This document shows positions 24,849 through 36,109 of a stretch of DNA of 64,000 nucleotides, piece by piece. The stretch's first letter is position 1, and the number at the start of each line of letters is the position of its first letter. Origin of the DNA: Annona cherimola (Eukaryota > Streptophyta > Magnoliopsida > Magnoliales > Annonaceae); contig CM059971.1 of assembly GCA_030490835.1 (NCBI GenBank), positions 102,676,095 to 102,740,094 on the forward strand, read 5' to 3'. The position numbers were made by a program, and so were the translations under genes. The notes beneath the pieces were generated by a model. It worked only from the letters and a program-made list of their open reading frames with translations, did not search any database and had not been told where the DNA came from.

Positions 24849-27800
24849 TTTCAGTTACGAGAATCCAGCGCGGCGCAGGTAAGGAAAACCAGGGACGGGC
24901 AAGCTCGGGGCAGGGGCGAGGGTTTTGTGGGCTTTTTCTTCCCTTTCGAATGGGAAAATGGCGGGAATACATGGAGGGACAAGATTTCCCATATGTTTGT
25001 CTTTCAAGTTTCAATTCGCGCCACTATCCAAAAAAAAAATATGCCCTAAACCACGTTTTCTTAGCCTGGATGCCGGGTTCAGGAATTCCCAGGGAAAGGT
25101 AGACTCCCTATCATTGTGGGCCCACTTTATTATAATCTCAACCCCAGATTTCTATCTATGGGTTAATTTAATTGAGTAGTCTATGCGGTTCAGGATTGCC
25201 AATTTATAACGAGCCACCAGCATATTTTGTTTTGTTTTTTTTTTTTAAAGACCATCTTCGACTACGACTGGAAATGGCGATAAGGCAATGAACGGCTGGC
25301 GGACCTTGGAGGGGAGAGGGAGTGATCACCACCGGTGCGGACGGGTTTGGATCGCGGAGGAGGGTTTCGGATTTCCGCGATTCTCTCATGATTGCCCGGG
25401 CTTTCCCGCGCCCTGAGGGGCTGTTGACTAATGTCATCTTGCCAGTTGTCGCGAGTTGGCTGGTCAAGCGGGCGGTCCGAAATGCTAATAAATTCCTAGT
25501 GCAGTGCAGCTGTTCGCCTCGCCTCGCCTCGCCTCGGCAAATCCTGGTGCAGCCCTGCCTGCCTTGTCAACGTGGGCACCACCACGGGTCGGGTGCATGC
25601 GTGATTAGGAATCGAATCCTGCTGGTGCAGCATTTTACAAAACTATACGAAATACCTATTTTTTTTTTAACTATTCGATATCATGTACATCATATGTAAA
25701 GATCCAATCGGCAGATCTGAGTCTGATCTTAATTTTAAATTTTTTGAATTTGCTTTTCGTATATCAGTGAGCCCATCAAAGATATTTTTAAAAAAATGGA
25801 ATTTTTTTACGCACCGGGGCATGGAAAACTCCCATTTTTCTGATGTCAAGATTCAAAAAACTGTATTAAATGGAATCAAATTTTTTTCAAATTTTTCCTC
25901 ATAGGATATCTTTGTTGGACTCACGATATTAGGAAAAAAAAAAATTTTAAATTCCCACCAAGAAGCTAGACGCAAATTGGCAATATAATGTGTTTGTTAA
26001 TTAGGAACAAAAAAACTATGGGCAAATAATTTGCGAAATTTTTTAAAAAATGGATAGAGTAACAAAAGTAATGATTAGTAGTAAAGTTTAAACATATTGG
26101 GCAGTTTTATGAAAAATATAATTAATTAATTAAACATATGGTAGTCACACTGAAAAATATGTGCAAAAGTTGTAAAGAATTGAAAAAGTGAATGAAAAGT
26201 AAATATAATTGCATGCAAAAAATGTGAAAAAATATTTCTTTATAAAACTATCATGCCTATTTCGCTCTATTTCAGTTGCTTCTAAGTCCTAATCATCGTA
26301 CTGTCCATTCGGGGAAAAAAAATGTACTAAATTTTTTCTTCCACTTCCGATTTCCGAAAAAAAAAACTTCCTAAAGGGGTGCATGTTGGATTTTGCTGTG
26401 TTTTTCTTACGTCAGCTGCAAAAACATGCAAGATAAACAGATGCAATACGTAAAAAGGAGTCTCGTAGTCATCTGAAGTTGGTGTTATCTTAGCATTTAG
26501 CTTGGCAGGATAAGTGTGCTGCGTGACTTGTCTGTTTCCTCTGAAAAATAATTTGTTTGGACTTGGGAGTTTGGACCGCACTGTTCTACCAGTCATAAAA
26601 GAGTGATTACATAGAAGTTTCATATTTGGAACCCATCTCATTTTAAATGTACTCATCGATCACCTACATACTGCTGGGATTTGATGACACGGGACCATAT
26701 CCGGTGTTTGTGTTTCATTCCCATCGAAAAGCTAAGTTACGAGAATTGAGGATTCCCGCTATAACTAATTAAACTCTCGAGTCTCTTACCATGCCATGTG
26801 TCTCGTTATCCGTCATCCTTGACGCCAAAACAACAGGTCAAGAACGTATGCTCGGCCGAGAATGGCCGGTCACTTTGTATGTCGGAGCCAGTGATTAACT
26901 GATTCTGATTCCCGACGGCATCATGGCATACTCCATAGGCACTGAGCTTTAGGGACCATTTGGTGATGTAAGAATGAGAACAGGAAACAAATATGACAAG
27001 TGTAAAGTTGAGATAAATATATAAAAATAAAAACATAATTAGAATATAAAAATAAAAATATAAGAAAAAAGTACGACGGTTACTTAATATGTTGTCCTTT
27101 GACATTCTACATTCTCTATTTTCATTTTCACTATACCAAACACACCTTCAGCGTTCATGCTTACTAGACTCATTGTTTTAGTGTATGAACAGTGCCTTTT
27201 GTTTTAAAAGTTCAAAAAATAAATATTGGAAAATCAAAAAAAATGAAAAAATGATATATCTAAACAATTTAAACTTGAGCCTGCATAATTTTTCCAAAAA
27301 ATTTTAAAAAAAAGGTTTTGTGAGCGCGAGCACTAGAACTCAATGCTCGCAAGAACATGCAGCCGGGATCCATTATTTTATAATTCTTTTAAGCTATAAA
27401 TTAATTTTTTATTTATTTATCTTGGACCGTTTACAAACAAATTCCTGGATCCAAGTTCCGTAATCGGACATTACTGTCAATTCTCTCTTCCCCCCGGAAT
27501 AAATTATACAAAAAGCCAATAAGGATGACCACCAATGCTATCATCGAAAGAAAATGGGATATAAGAAGAAATCTGTCCTCTACTAATTCCCCCACATTCT
27601 TTTATTTTCTATTTTTTATTTAGATTAATTACCCACACTCTTAAGCAGTGCATAGCAGCTCCATGTCTATTAATTCTTGCACAAAATGGGATAGAGAAAA
27701 ATTAAATAGATTGAAACTGTAAGTTATATAAATCGACGGCATTTAAAGGAAATAACCTTTCAATTGCAGTCAGAGATATTTGAACAGCTTTCCACTGGCT

Positions 27801-28201
27801 CCACAGTTCCCGCAATCGACTAGTTCATCATCTCCTCTTACTCCAGAAATGAGTTAGCTGACAATTATACCAATTCAAAGGATTTTTTTATATTAGGAAT
27901 TGTTCTCTCCAGAAATATGACATCTGATTACTTGATGGCCTTACGACAGATGGGCATATTAAATTCGTTCGCTGAGGGTAAAATATGGAATGATAGAAAA
28001 GATCATTTCAACTAAATAACTATTTACCTAGTGATTCCCCCATGAAAAATACATATAGTAAAATCAGCTACTTCTTCTAACTGAGCAGATGCCACTTCTC
28101 ATAACCCCCAACAAAGGCCTCCAGCTTTTGCACTGGGTTCTCTGGAGCTCTGCACTGTTCGACAAGAATTCACTACAAAGTATAAATTATGTGATTGATT
28201 T
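24849..28201. other. Intergenic region upstream of MET1
   Basis: The first part (about 24.85-25.1 kb) is the probable MET1 promoter and 5' UTR. At 25,510-25,535 there is a short GCCTC microsatellite (about five units). The remainder is AT-rich, with poly-A/T runs and no recognisable coding sequence. A CTATACCAAACACACC motif near 27,135 resembles a MITE end, but I could not pair it. Confidence 0.5.
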
Positions 28202-30209
28202 CTAGTAAGGTTTGTATCGTAGGGCTGATCTGGGTGGTCGGATTCCATCAGCACCACTAGACTGCACATCCTGCAAAATATATTGCAACCGAAAGTTAAT
28301 AATATGAAGGATGAATAAAATATGTGCAGAAATTCCTTTTGATGGATGGAGATGAAACCTACATATATTTTTTCCGAATAAGAGTCAAAAGCGGATTCAA
28401 TCATGTCTAAAGGGCAGAATAAATAATTTTTTCTAGGATCAGAAGGAGATTCTAGGGATGATCTTCATTGGGAATACAATTAGTACTGCATGTAAGCTTG
28501 CCAACATTTTCAACATAGTTCAGTTCTTACCACTTAATGTAGTATTTTATTAAGTGAGTTTATCCCAGAGGCAAGTAACATCACAGACTTGCAAAGCCTG
28601 CTAACATGGTGGGGTTTCTTGCTTCTTCTTTTCTTCCCTCCTTTTACATCTTTGTCCTTTCCTAGTTGGCAGGGACTTTGTAGTTCCCATCTGTCATCAT
28701 TCTGTAACACCCACCATTACACCATTTAGATTATGAGTAGTCTCAGTAGTTTAAGCTTCTGCCAATTATTGATAAAGATGGAATGAGCACGTAACACTGT
28801 TGAGTACTTGATGCAATGACACACACGGCAATGAAGCAAACATTAGAAATACCAAACAAAACATGTTATGCGTCCGTATTAAAAAGAATCATGTTGCATG
28901 ACAACACATTTTAATCTATTCACCTTGGCATCATAAGATTGCTGACTTGATAGATCCTGTGATTTTGGAAGAGAACCATCCCATGGCGTGGCACATGTGA
29001 TAGCTGAAGAAGAAAGCATGGTTGAGCCTCATTTTCTCGAGGAGCAACACGATCCAATATGATCTGCAAAAGCAGCAAGTGGATAGAAGAACCAGCAGAA
29101 TTCCAAGAAACCTTTTACCATCATTAGTAAGGAACCATATCCAATAATGATGGACCTATTCCTACTCTCATTAAATAGATAAATCCACAATGTCGGAAAT
29201 ATTCATGTGAAATCAAGGAAAATTCCCTGACAAATCCAACTCTAAATAGAGCAAGTCATTAAGTCAGAGCCAATCACAACAAGAAACAATGCAAAGCAAG
29301 ACTAAAATTTCAAATTTTACACTGTCATAATTTATTTTCGTATGTACTTGTTTCAGGATTTCCCTTTGCCTTCATTTGGCACGCTCAATGACCAGGTGGG
29401 AGTGCTTATGCAAAATTACTGGGGTTTCTTGCGATATGCCTGGGAAATGTCTATGGCATGCATCCCAACTTATCCAGTGCTTTGGTCTATTTCTGTTTTA
29501 GAGCTACAGAGTTATTGGGTCTGGGTGGAATGGATATTTGCCATAATGAAGGAATTCATGAAATGATGCAGACATCAATGCACTTCCTCAGTATACATGC
29601 ATGCATTATGATGTTGGGCACGCCTTTCTGCCCCACCAAACATCGCACTGGTGTCAGCTAGAATTGGAATCATAGATGGTGTTCTGATAACCCACACAAT
29701 CGATTCATCTTCATATAAAAACAAAGAAGATGCCCATGCATTATAACGCACATACAAAGAGAATTGAGTTCTTCTCTGGGATTTTGAAAATGACAAGAAT
29801 CTACAAACACATTATTGCATCAATGATGGACTTCTCATTCATTTGTGTACACTATCATCTCTTGCTGGTCTCCAGTCATATAGATATTCTTTCGAGAGAG
29901 AGCAATGAATCATCTCGGCTGGGAGCGAGTGAACACAATAGAAGCAGCTCAAGAAAAAAAAGGCATAGGAGAACAACTTGTTTAAATTTCTTTCCTTGTT
30001 TCAAACAAGTTTCAAGCTGAAATAGCAGTTCTTCATTAATATAAGTACATCAGAAAGATAGTGAAATATCTGCAATATTTACAACTATCCAGGATTAAGA
30101 AACAGATCAATTTGCAAATGTTGAACCTTAGGCATGGAACTGCTAGGTCTCTAAAAAGGTGACCTCCAGGAAGCTAGCATTTATTTTTTCTTGAAATAAT
30201 CATCTTCAA

Positions 30210-30470
30210 GGCATGTTTGTTAAACAATAAAACTTTTCACTCTCAATAACTACTCTATTTTTTAATTATTTTTTCGTTTCTTCCTATACAACTACCATAC
30301 TTTTCAATCATTTATACACAACTAACTGTATACCTAACCTATCTATTTTAATTTTATTCTCTTTACGTCTTATCATTACCCCCTACTATATCATATCATT
30401 CCCTCTCATTTCAAAAATTTTTACACCAAAAACTTTTTAATAAAAGTTTTATCACTTCCCAAATGCATCC
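30210..30470. mobile_element. Tourist-like MITE, copy 3
   Basis: The ends AGGCATGTTTG and CAAATGCATCC are degraded versions of the family ends. TTA follows on the right and TCA precedes on the left (one mismatch). The interior shares AAAACTTTTCACTCTC, CTATACAACTACC and AAAAGTTTTATCACTTCCCAAA with copies 1, 2 and 4. It lies in an intron of the broken RRM gene, 35 bp from the exon at 30,505. Confidence 0.78.
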
Positions 30471-30809
30471 TTAATAAGGAATTAGAAGGAGAAAAAATGG
30501 TAACTTTTTGGCCTAAGATCTTGTGGCTTTTCTGAGAAGCATATTCAGCTAAGGTTTCATCTGTAAAAGTAATAAAACCAAATCCTCTATGTGATGTTTT
30601 TATGTTGTCCTATAGCATAACAAAACAGTTGATTGTGATTTGAGCAACCCAAGAAGTGTAGCTATAGAAAAGAGTTTAAGGAGAACGATTGATGGGACGA
30701 CAACCACTTCAGAAGACAATCACCTTGGGAAGATATACATCCATTACATGGCCATACTGACTGAAATGCGACCTCAAATCAATGGCAGTTGCTTCAATTC
30801 GTATGCGAC

Positions 30810-31009
30810 TATTGGAAACTATCATTCACACACACAGAGCAAGGAGATTTACGTGGTTCGGAAAGATCCCTACTCCACGATGGCAAGCCCTATTCAATCA
30901 TGCTTTCGGGTTACCAGAGATTCCACTATTTATAATGAGTTATCTTTATACAAATTACATAATCACACCAACTTGCTTGATTTTACATAATGAGCTTATT
31001 TTGTCAACA
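30810..31009 (-). repeat. 3' LTR of the copia element
   Basis: 200 bp, ending TCAACA at 31,009. Its outer end reads TATTGG where the other LTR has TGTTGG, so the canonical terminal TG/CA pair is damaged here. One further difference lies in the CCAGAGATT / CCAGATATT segment. Confidence 0.96.
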
Positions 31010-31021
31010 CTCCCCCTCAAG
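31010..31021 (-). other. Polypurine tract of the copia element
   Basis: On the minus strand CTTGAGGGGGAG directly abuts the 3' LTR, the expected plus-strand priming site. Confidence 0.85.
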
Positions 31022-34000
31022 TTGGTGAATAAATATCTGTGAAATTCATTTTCTCCAGTAGTTTCTCGAAATGACTTCTTGGCAATGCTTTTGTAAATAT
31101 GTCTGCAAGTTGATCATGACTTCTAATATGTGGAGTTTCAACAATCTTTGTTTGAACCTTGTCTCGAACATAATGACAGTCGACTTCAATAAGTTTGTTT
31201 CTTTCATGAAAAACTGGATTCGAAGCAATATGTATGGCTGCTTGATTATCACAAAACAATTTTATCGGCTTTTGAGTGTGAAAGCCTAGTTCCTGTAAAA
31301 CAGATTTCAACCAAATCAATTCGCTCGCGGTAGAGGCCATAGCCCTATATTCTGCTTCAGCACTTGATCTTGCCACAACATTTTGTTTTTTACTTTTCCA
31401 TGTCACGAGATTTCCACCAACAAAAGTGCAATATCCTGTTGTTGATTTTCTATCTTCTGGATTTCCTGCCCAATCTGCATCTGTATATCCAATAATTTCC
31501 ACATGAGGAGAAACATTAGTATTATCATATGGTTTCATCCATATTCCTTTACCTGGACAAGATTTCAAATATCTGAGAATGTGATCTGCCATTTGCATAT
31601 GCTCAACAGTAGGAGAGTGCATAAACTGACTGATAAAGCTCACTGCATAAGAAATATCTGGTCTTGTAACAGTAAGATATATTAATTTTCCTACAAGCCT
31701 CTGAAACCTCTCAGGATTCTCTAGTGGCTCACTTGTTTTAATAAATTTGGCTGTATAATCCATCGGAGTATCAACTGGTTTTGCCCCTAATTTTCCAGTT
31801 TCCTTCAACAGGTCTAGAGTGTATTTTCTTTGACACAAGAATAGTCCCTTCTTAGAGTAAGCAATTTCAATTCCTAGAAAATATTTCAGCTTACCTAGAT
31901 CCTTTATGTCAAATGTTTTACTCAAATACCTTTTTAGATCTGAAATTCCTGCATCGTCATTTCCAGTGATGATTATGTCATCAACATAAATCAAGACAAC
32001 CACCATTCTGAGATTATTCCTTTTGACGAACATTGAAGAATCTGAGATACATTTGACAAAACCAAACTTAGTAAGTGCAGTATTGAGTTTACTGTACCAT
32101 GCTCTGGGAGACTGTTTTAAACCATAGATTGCTTTATTCAGTTTACATACCAAATGCTTTCGTTCTTCTAACTTGTGTCCAGGCGGAAGTTTCATATATA
32201 CTTCTTCTTCTAGATCTCCCTGCAAAAAAACATTTTTGACATCCATCTGGAATAATGACCATCCAAAATTTACAGCTACAGACATTAAAACTCTGACTGT
32301 GTTCATCCTAATAACAGGTGCAAATGTATCCTTATAGTCAACACCATATGTTTGAGTAAATCCTTTAGCAACAAGTCTGGCTTTATATCTTTCTATAGAT
32401 CCATCTTCTCTGTATTTAATTCTATATACCCATTTGCACCCTACTAGTTTTTTTTCTTCTGGTAATTGAACAATTTCCCATGTTTGATTTTTATCGAGAG
32501 CTTTAAGTTCGTCTTCCATAGCAATTTTCCACTGTGGTAGGCTAATAGCTTCATGAAAACTTGTCGGCTCATTGTGAGAATCAATGCTCGTTAAAAAGGC
32601 AGAATGGCTAGTGGAGATATTATCATAGCATATATAATCTTGAATAGGAAAAGCTGCTGCATGGTAGGTAGAAAAATCTCGTAGTCTAGAAGGAGGTCTT
32701 GAAATCCGGGAAGATCTACGAGGAGGAGCCACAAGATCTTCATGAAGGGCCACGGGGTCTTCAGGAGGAGGAGGAGAAGTTTCGTCTTCTCGCATAGCTG
32801 ATTCTTCATGATCTGCCGAGGATAATGGTAATGGCCTAGGTACAAAGTCATTGTGAATATGCTCCCCCTGACTTTGAACCTGGGGGGAAAAGAAAGGTTG
32901 ACTCTCAATAAAGGAAACATCTCTAGAGATAAACTGCCGATGAAGATCTGGAGCATAACATTTGTATCCTTTTTTGGTGGAGGAATAACCAAGAAAGACA
33001 CATCGATGGGCACGAGAATCAAGTTTACTATGATTTTGAACATGTACATAACAGAGACAACCAAAGACACGGAGATGACAAATATCAGGTTTTCTGCCTC
33101 GTAAAATTTCTAGAGGTGTTTGAAACTTCAATAAGCGACTTGGTAGACGATTGATAAGATAACAACTGGTAAGGACAGCATCAGACCAGTATTGTTTTGG
33201 AACATGCATCTGAAATAGCAAGGCTCTAGTTGTTTCTAGGATATGTCTATTTTTTCTTTCAGCAATTCCATTTTGTTGGGGAGTCCCGACACAGGAAGTT
33301 TGATGAATAATGCCATGAGAGGTAAGATAAGATGAGAATGAATGATTGACATATTCAGTACCATTGTCAGTGCGCAGTACTTTTAATGCAATACCAAATT
33401 GTGTGACAATCATATTATGAAAGTTCTGAAAAACCTGCAAGACATCAGTTTTGGCTTTCAACAAATAGATCCAAGTGGAACGAGACATATCATCAATGAA
33501 TGTAACAAAGTATTTGTAACCCTCACGAGAGTCTATTGGAGCGGGTCCCCAAACATCTGAATGAACTAAGTCAAAAAGTTTATTTGAGAAACTAGAATGT
33601 TTTGGAAATGGCAGTCTATGCTGTTTAGAAAAATGACAAGCTTCACATTCATCAACTGAAATAGAAGAATCAAATTTGTGCAGTATTTGATTAGAAGGGT
33701 GTCCTAATCTTCGATGCCATAGTAATGAAGAATCAGCGTCTTTCTTTCCAATAAATGCCTTTTGTGACTTCTCTAAGACATATAGACCTTGATTGATTTT
33801 TCCTTCACCAATCTTCATCCCCGTGGCCCTGTCCTGAAAAATCACCGAATTGGGAGAAAAAAACACATTGCAATTCAAGTCATTAGTAATCTTGCGGACA
33901 GATAATAAATTAGAGGTTAACGATGGAACATATAAAACCTCAGATGTGCTGGAAAGTAATTGAGTTTGTCCAACTCCTTGAATAGGAACTGTCTGTCAAT

Positions 34001-35102
34001 TGGCAACTGTGATTGGAGGCATTGTTACTTTAGAGTGGACTTTAGATAAACAATTGATATTGCCACTCATATGATCAGTAGCACCAGAATCTATTACCCA
34101 ACCATTTTCATGAGAAGAAAGAAATAAAGCCATACCAGGAGACTGAGCAAATGATGTGGAAGAGCCGTAGGAGTTTGTAGTATTCTGCTGGATAAGAAGT
34201 TGAAGTTGTTTTGCTAGACTCTCTATTGCAGCTTGAGAAGGAGGAACATTGGCGCTGACTTGGGCTGCTATTTGGTTATCAGACTCCTTTCCTTTAGAGG
34301 GTCTTAAATAGGGATATAAGACCCAACAACGGTCTTTACTATGTCCAGCTTTGTGACAATGATCACAATATGGGCGATTTCCTCTGCCTCGTCCTCTTCC
34401 TCGAAATGAGGTTGTTCCTTTCATGTTAGATTTAAGAGTAAGAGCATGACTTTCAGTTCCAATTTTATTGTCTGATTTCATTACTCGTCTTCTTGTTTCT
34501 TCTCTTTGGATAATGACACAAACATTGGAGAAGGAAGGAAGTGATGAACTCATTAATATTTGTCTCTTAAGATCTTCATAGTCTGGTTTTAGGCCAGCCA
34601 GTAACTGAAAAGTTCTGTCTTGCTCTTCTCTGTTTAAAAAATTGTCTATGGTGTCAACTGGAGGACGATATTGTCTCAGTTCATCCCATCGCTTTTTTAA
34701 AAAACCCAAATAGTCAACAAAAGATTGATCTGAATATTGTTCTGCACGAGCAATTTCTTGTTGCAATTCAAAAATTCTGGATGCATTGTTCTCTTGACCA
34801 TACACCTCTTTGAGAGAATTCCACAAACTTTTTGCATTTTCTGAATAAGCAAAAATCTCATATATTTGTGGTTCCATTGAATTGAATAACCATGTCATAA
34901 CTAAGTTATCCATAGCCAACCATTCTTCAAAAATAGAGTCTTCGGGCTTTGAAGTTGGAATTTTACCAGTAATATACCCAAGTTTGGATTTTCCACCGAG
35001 AGCAACTGTAACAGCTCTTGCCCATGACAGATAATTTTTTTCATTTAACAATGTGGTGGTTAACTTTATGTTGGTATCATTGTTGCTCAAAGAAATAGCC
35101 AT
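31017..35102 (-). pseudogene. Copia gag-pol polyprotein with one in-frame stop
   Basis: The frame opens at ATG 35,102 (MAISLSNNDTN) and is continuous to 31,017 except for a single TGA at 33,996-33,998; the same frame resumes directly after it. Gag contains a zinc knuckle (CDHCHKAGHSKDRC) near 34,370. Protease motif WVIDSGATDHMSG follows near 34,085. Integrase has the HHCC region ending CEACHFSKQHRLPF and the catalytic D, D, E core (FVTFIDD, LRTDNGTEY, QQNGIAERKNR). Reverse transcriptase has the catalytic YVDD near 32,000. RNase H includes YTDADWAGNPEDRKSTTGY and SSAEAEYRA. The stop falls between protease and integrase, so this copy would make only Gag-protease unless read through. No other lesion is seen. 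Confidence 0.93.
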
Positions 35103-35281
35103 GTAAGACCAGAAATACTTAGCTGATGAGGATAAACAGAATTTAAGCTGCTGATGGATCTGATAGGTGGAGAGCCCAAGCGGCCTGACGAAAATCAACA
35201 GGCGAATGCAGGACTTGCAGTACACCTCCAAAGAGATGCAGAAGCTGCTGGTTTCAGCGAGATGTCAGCTGACAGAAGAGC

Positions 35282-35398
35282 GACGTCAAGATCGCGAGCT
35301 ACCTGTTCGCAGAACAGGACGCGTCGACGTCGTCGCTGCTGTGGGCGGTGGCGCTGCTGGAGTCGCACCCGGACGTCCTGGCAAGAGTGCGGGAGGAG
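35282..35398 (+). pseudogene. Captured CYP710A-like cytochrome P450 fragment
   Basis: Thirty-nine codons on the plus strand, antisense to the surrounding retrotransposon, read [30 protein letters not shown] and DVLARVREE. This is the I-helix region of CYP710A sterol C-22 desaturases (their [16 protein letters not shown] motif), as I know the family. The fragment lacks a start, the heme-binding Cys loop and everything else, so it cannot be functional. It is very GC-rich compared with the window. Its position between the primer site and gag marks it as sequence picked up by the element. Confidence 0.72.
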
Positions 35399-35702
35399 GG
35401 ATAGCTGATTGCCTTCGGCGGAGGAAGAGATTGAGGATTCGATTTCTTCGAAGATGACGCGGGAGTGATTTTCCGGCGAAGAGGATCGGATTCCTGGTGA
35501 GATAGCTCTTCTCCGTAGAAAAATAAAATTTCGAATTGCCGATCGGATTCGGCTGCTGACGGCGGTGGCAACGCTGGACGCCTGGAAGGGGCTGCCGATC
35601 CGGTCGCTGGATGCCTCCTGTCGGCGGAAGACAACAAATGATGCACGAATATGATAGCTCAGAGAAAGATGGCAGTCGGCTACACAGATTTTACATCTTG
35701 AT

Positions 35703-35714
35703 GCTCTGATACCA
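35703..35714 (-). other. Primer binding site for initiator tRNA-Met
   Basis: TGGTATCAGAGC on the minus strand lies immediately inside the 5' LTR. It is the classic plant copia site complementary to the 3' end of initiator methionine tRNA. Confidence 0.93.
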
Positions 35715-35914
35715 TGTTGGAAACTATCATTCACACACACAGAGCAAGGAGATTTACGTGGTTCGGAAAGATCCCTACTCCACGATGGCAAGCCCTATTC
35801 AATCATGCTTTCGGGTTACCAGATATTCCACTATTTATAATGAGTTATCTTTATACAAATTACATAATCACACCAACTTGCTTGATTTTACATAATGAGC
35901 TTATTTTGTCAACA
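35715..35914 (-). repeat. 5' LTR of the copia element
   Basis: 200 bp with intact TG...CA ends and inner inverted TGTTG/CAACA. It contains a TATTTATAATGAG stretch on the plus strand whose complement could serve as the promoter. Confidence 0.96.
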
Positions 35915-36109
35915 GCGACCTATGAAAATTTTCTTTCCCCATCTACTGGTTGAAAAGGGAGATGAGCTAGCTGGCTTGCAATTTTCAGTTGCCACGCCTG
36001 GATCATCAGAAGGCAAGTTCTTTTCACCAGCTAACAATGAAAGTTCATTTGAAGGCATCCACCTGCTGCCAAGCATTCGGTCTGTCGATGAAGTTGATTC
36101 AACTGCTAT

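Larger units (their letters stand above)
30810..35914 (-). mobile_element. Full-length Ty1/copia LTR retrotransposon
   Basis: A 5.1-kb element reading on the minus strand. It has two 200-bp LTRs, a 12-base primer site, a purine tract, a gag-pol frame and a GCGAC target duplication on both sides (30805-30809 and 35915-35919). The domain order protease, integrase, RT, RNase H defines copia. The two LTRs differ at 2 of 200 positions by eye, indicating a recent insertion. It sits in an exon of an RRM gene. The leader between the primer site and gag is about 600 bp long, unusually GC-rich, and contains a captured host-gene fragment. Confidence 0.97.
28202..36109 (-). pseudogene. RRM (hnRNP-like) protein gene split by a copia insertion
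   Basis: Five exon pieces fit together on the minus strand: 35915-36109, 30724-30804 (plus the 5-bp duplication), 30505-30609, 28924-29063 and 28202-28270. The first ends WGKKIFIGR inside RNP2 of an RRM. The next, beyond the transposon, resumes as IRIEATAIDLRSHFSQYGH. The third carries RNP1 (HRGFGFITF). The last ends SALRYKPY and stop. The wording resembles the last RRM of At4g36960-type hnRNP-like proteins. Phases are 0 between exons two, three and four. Exon 28924-29063 needs a one-base frameshift near 29,015: its first part reads DRVAPRENEAQP and its last part PKSQDLSSQQSYDAK, in different frames. No N-terminal RRMs or start codon are visible upstream of 36,109, so the copy is also 5'-truncated or has distant exons. 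Residual function is unlikely. Confidence 0.82.

Noticed and set aside
24584..25102. 172-codon plus-strand frame over the MET1 first exon
   Set aside because: It is a low-complexity purine-rich frame ([12 protein letters not shown]) antisense to the MET1 5' region.
29342..29661. Overlapping plus-strand open frames resembling membrane protein (QNYWGFLRYAWEMS...; KLLGFLAICLGNVYG...)
   Set aside because: I could not tie it to a family with confidence, frames conflict, and it lies in an intron of the broken RRM gene on the other strand. It may be a decayed gene piece.
31017..35102. Counting the copia polyprotein as two separate host genes
   Set aside because: Both parts lie in one frame within LTRs and are interrupted only by a single stop; they are transposon protein, not host genes.
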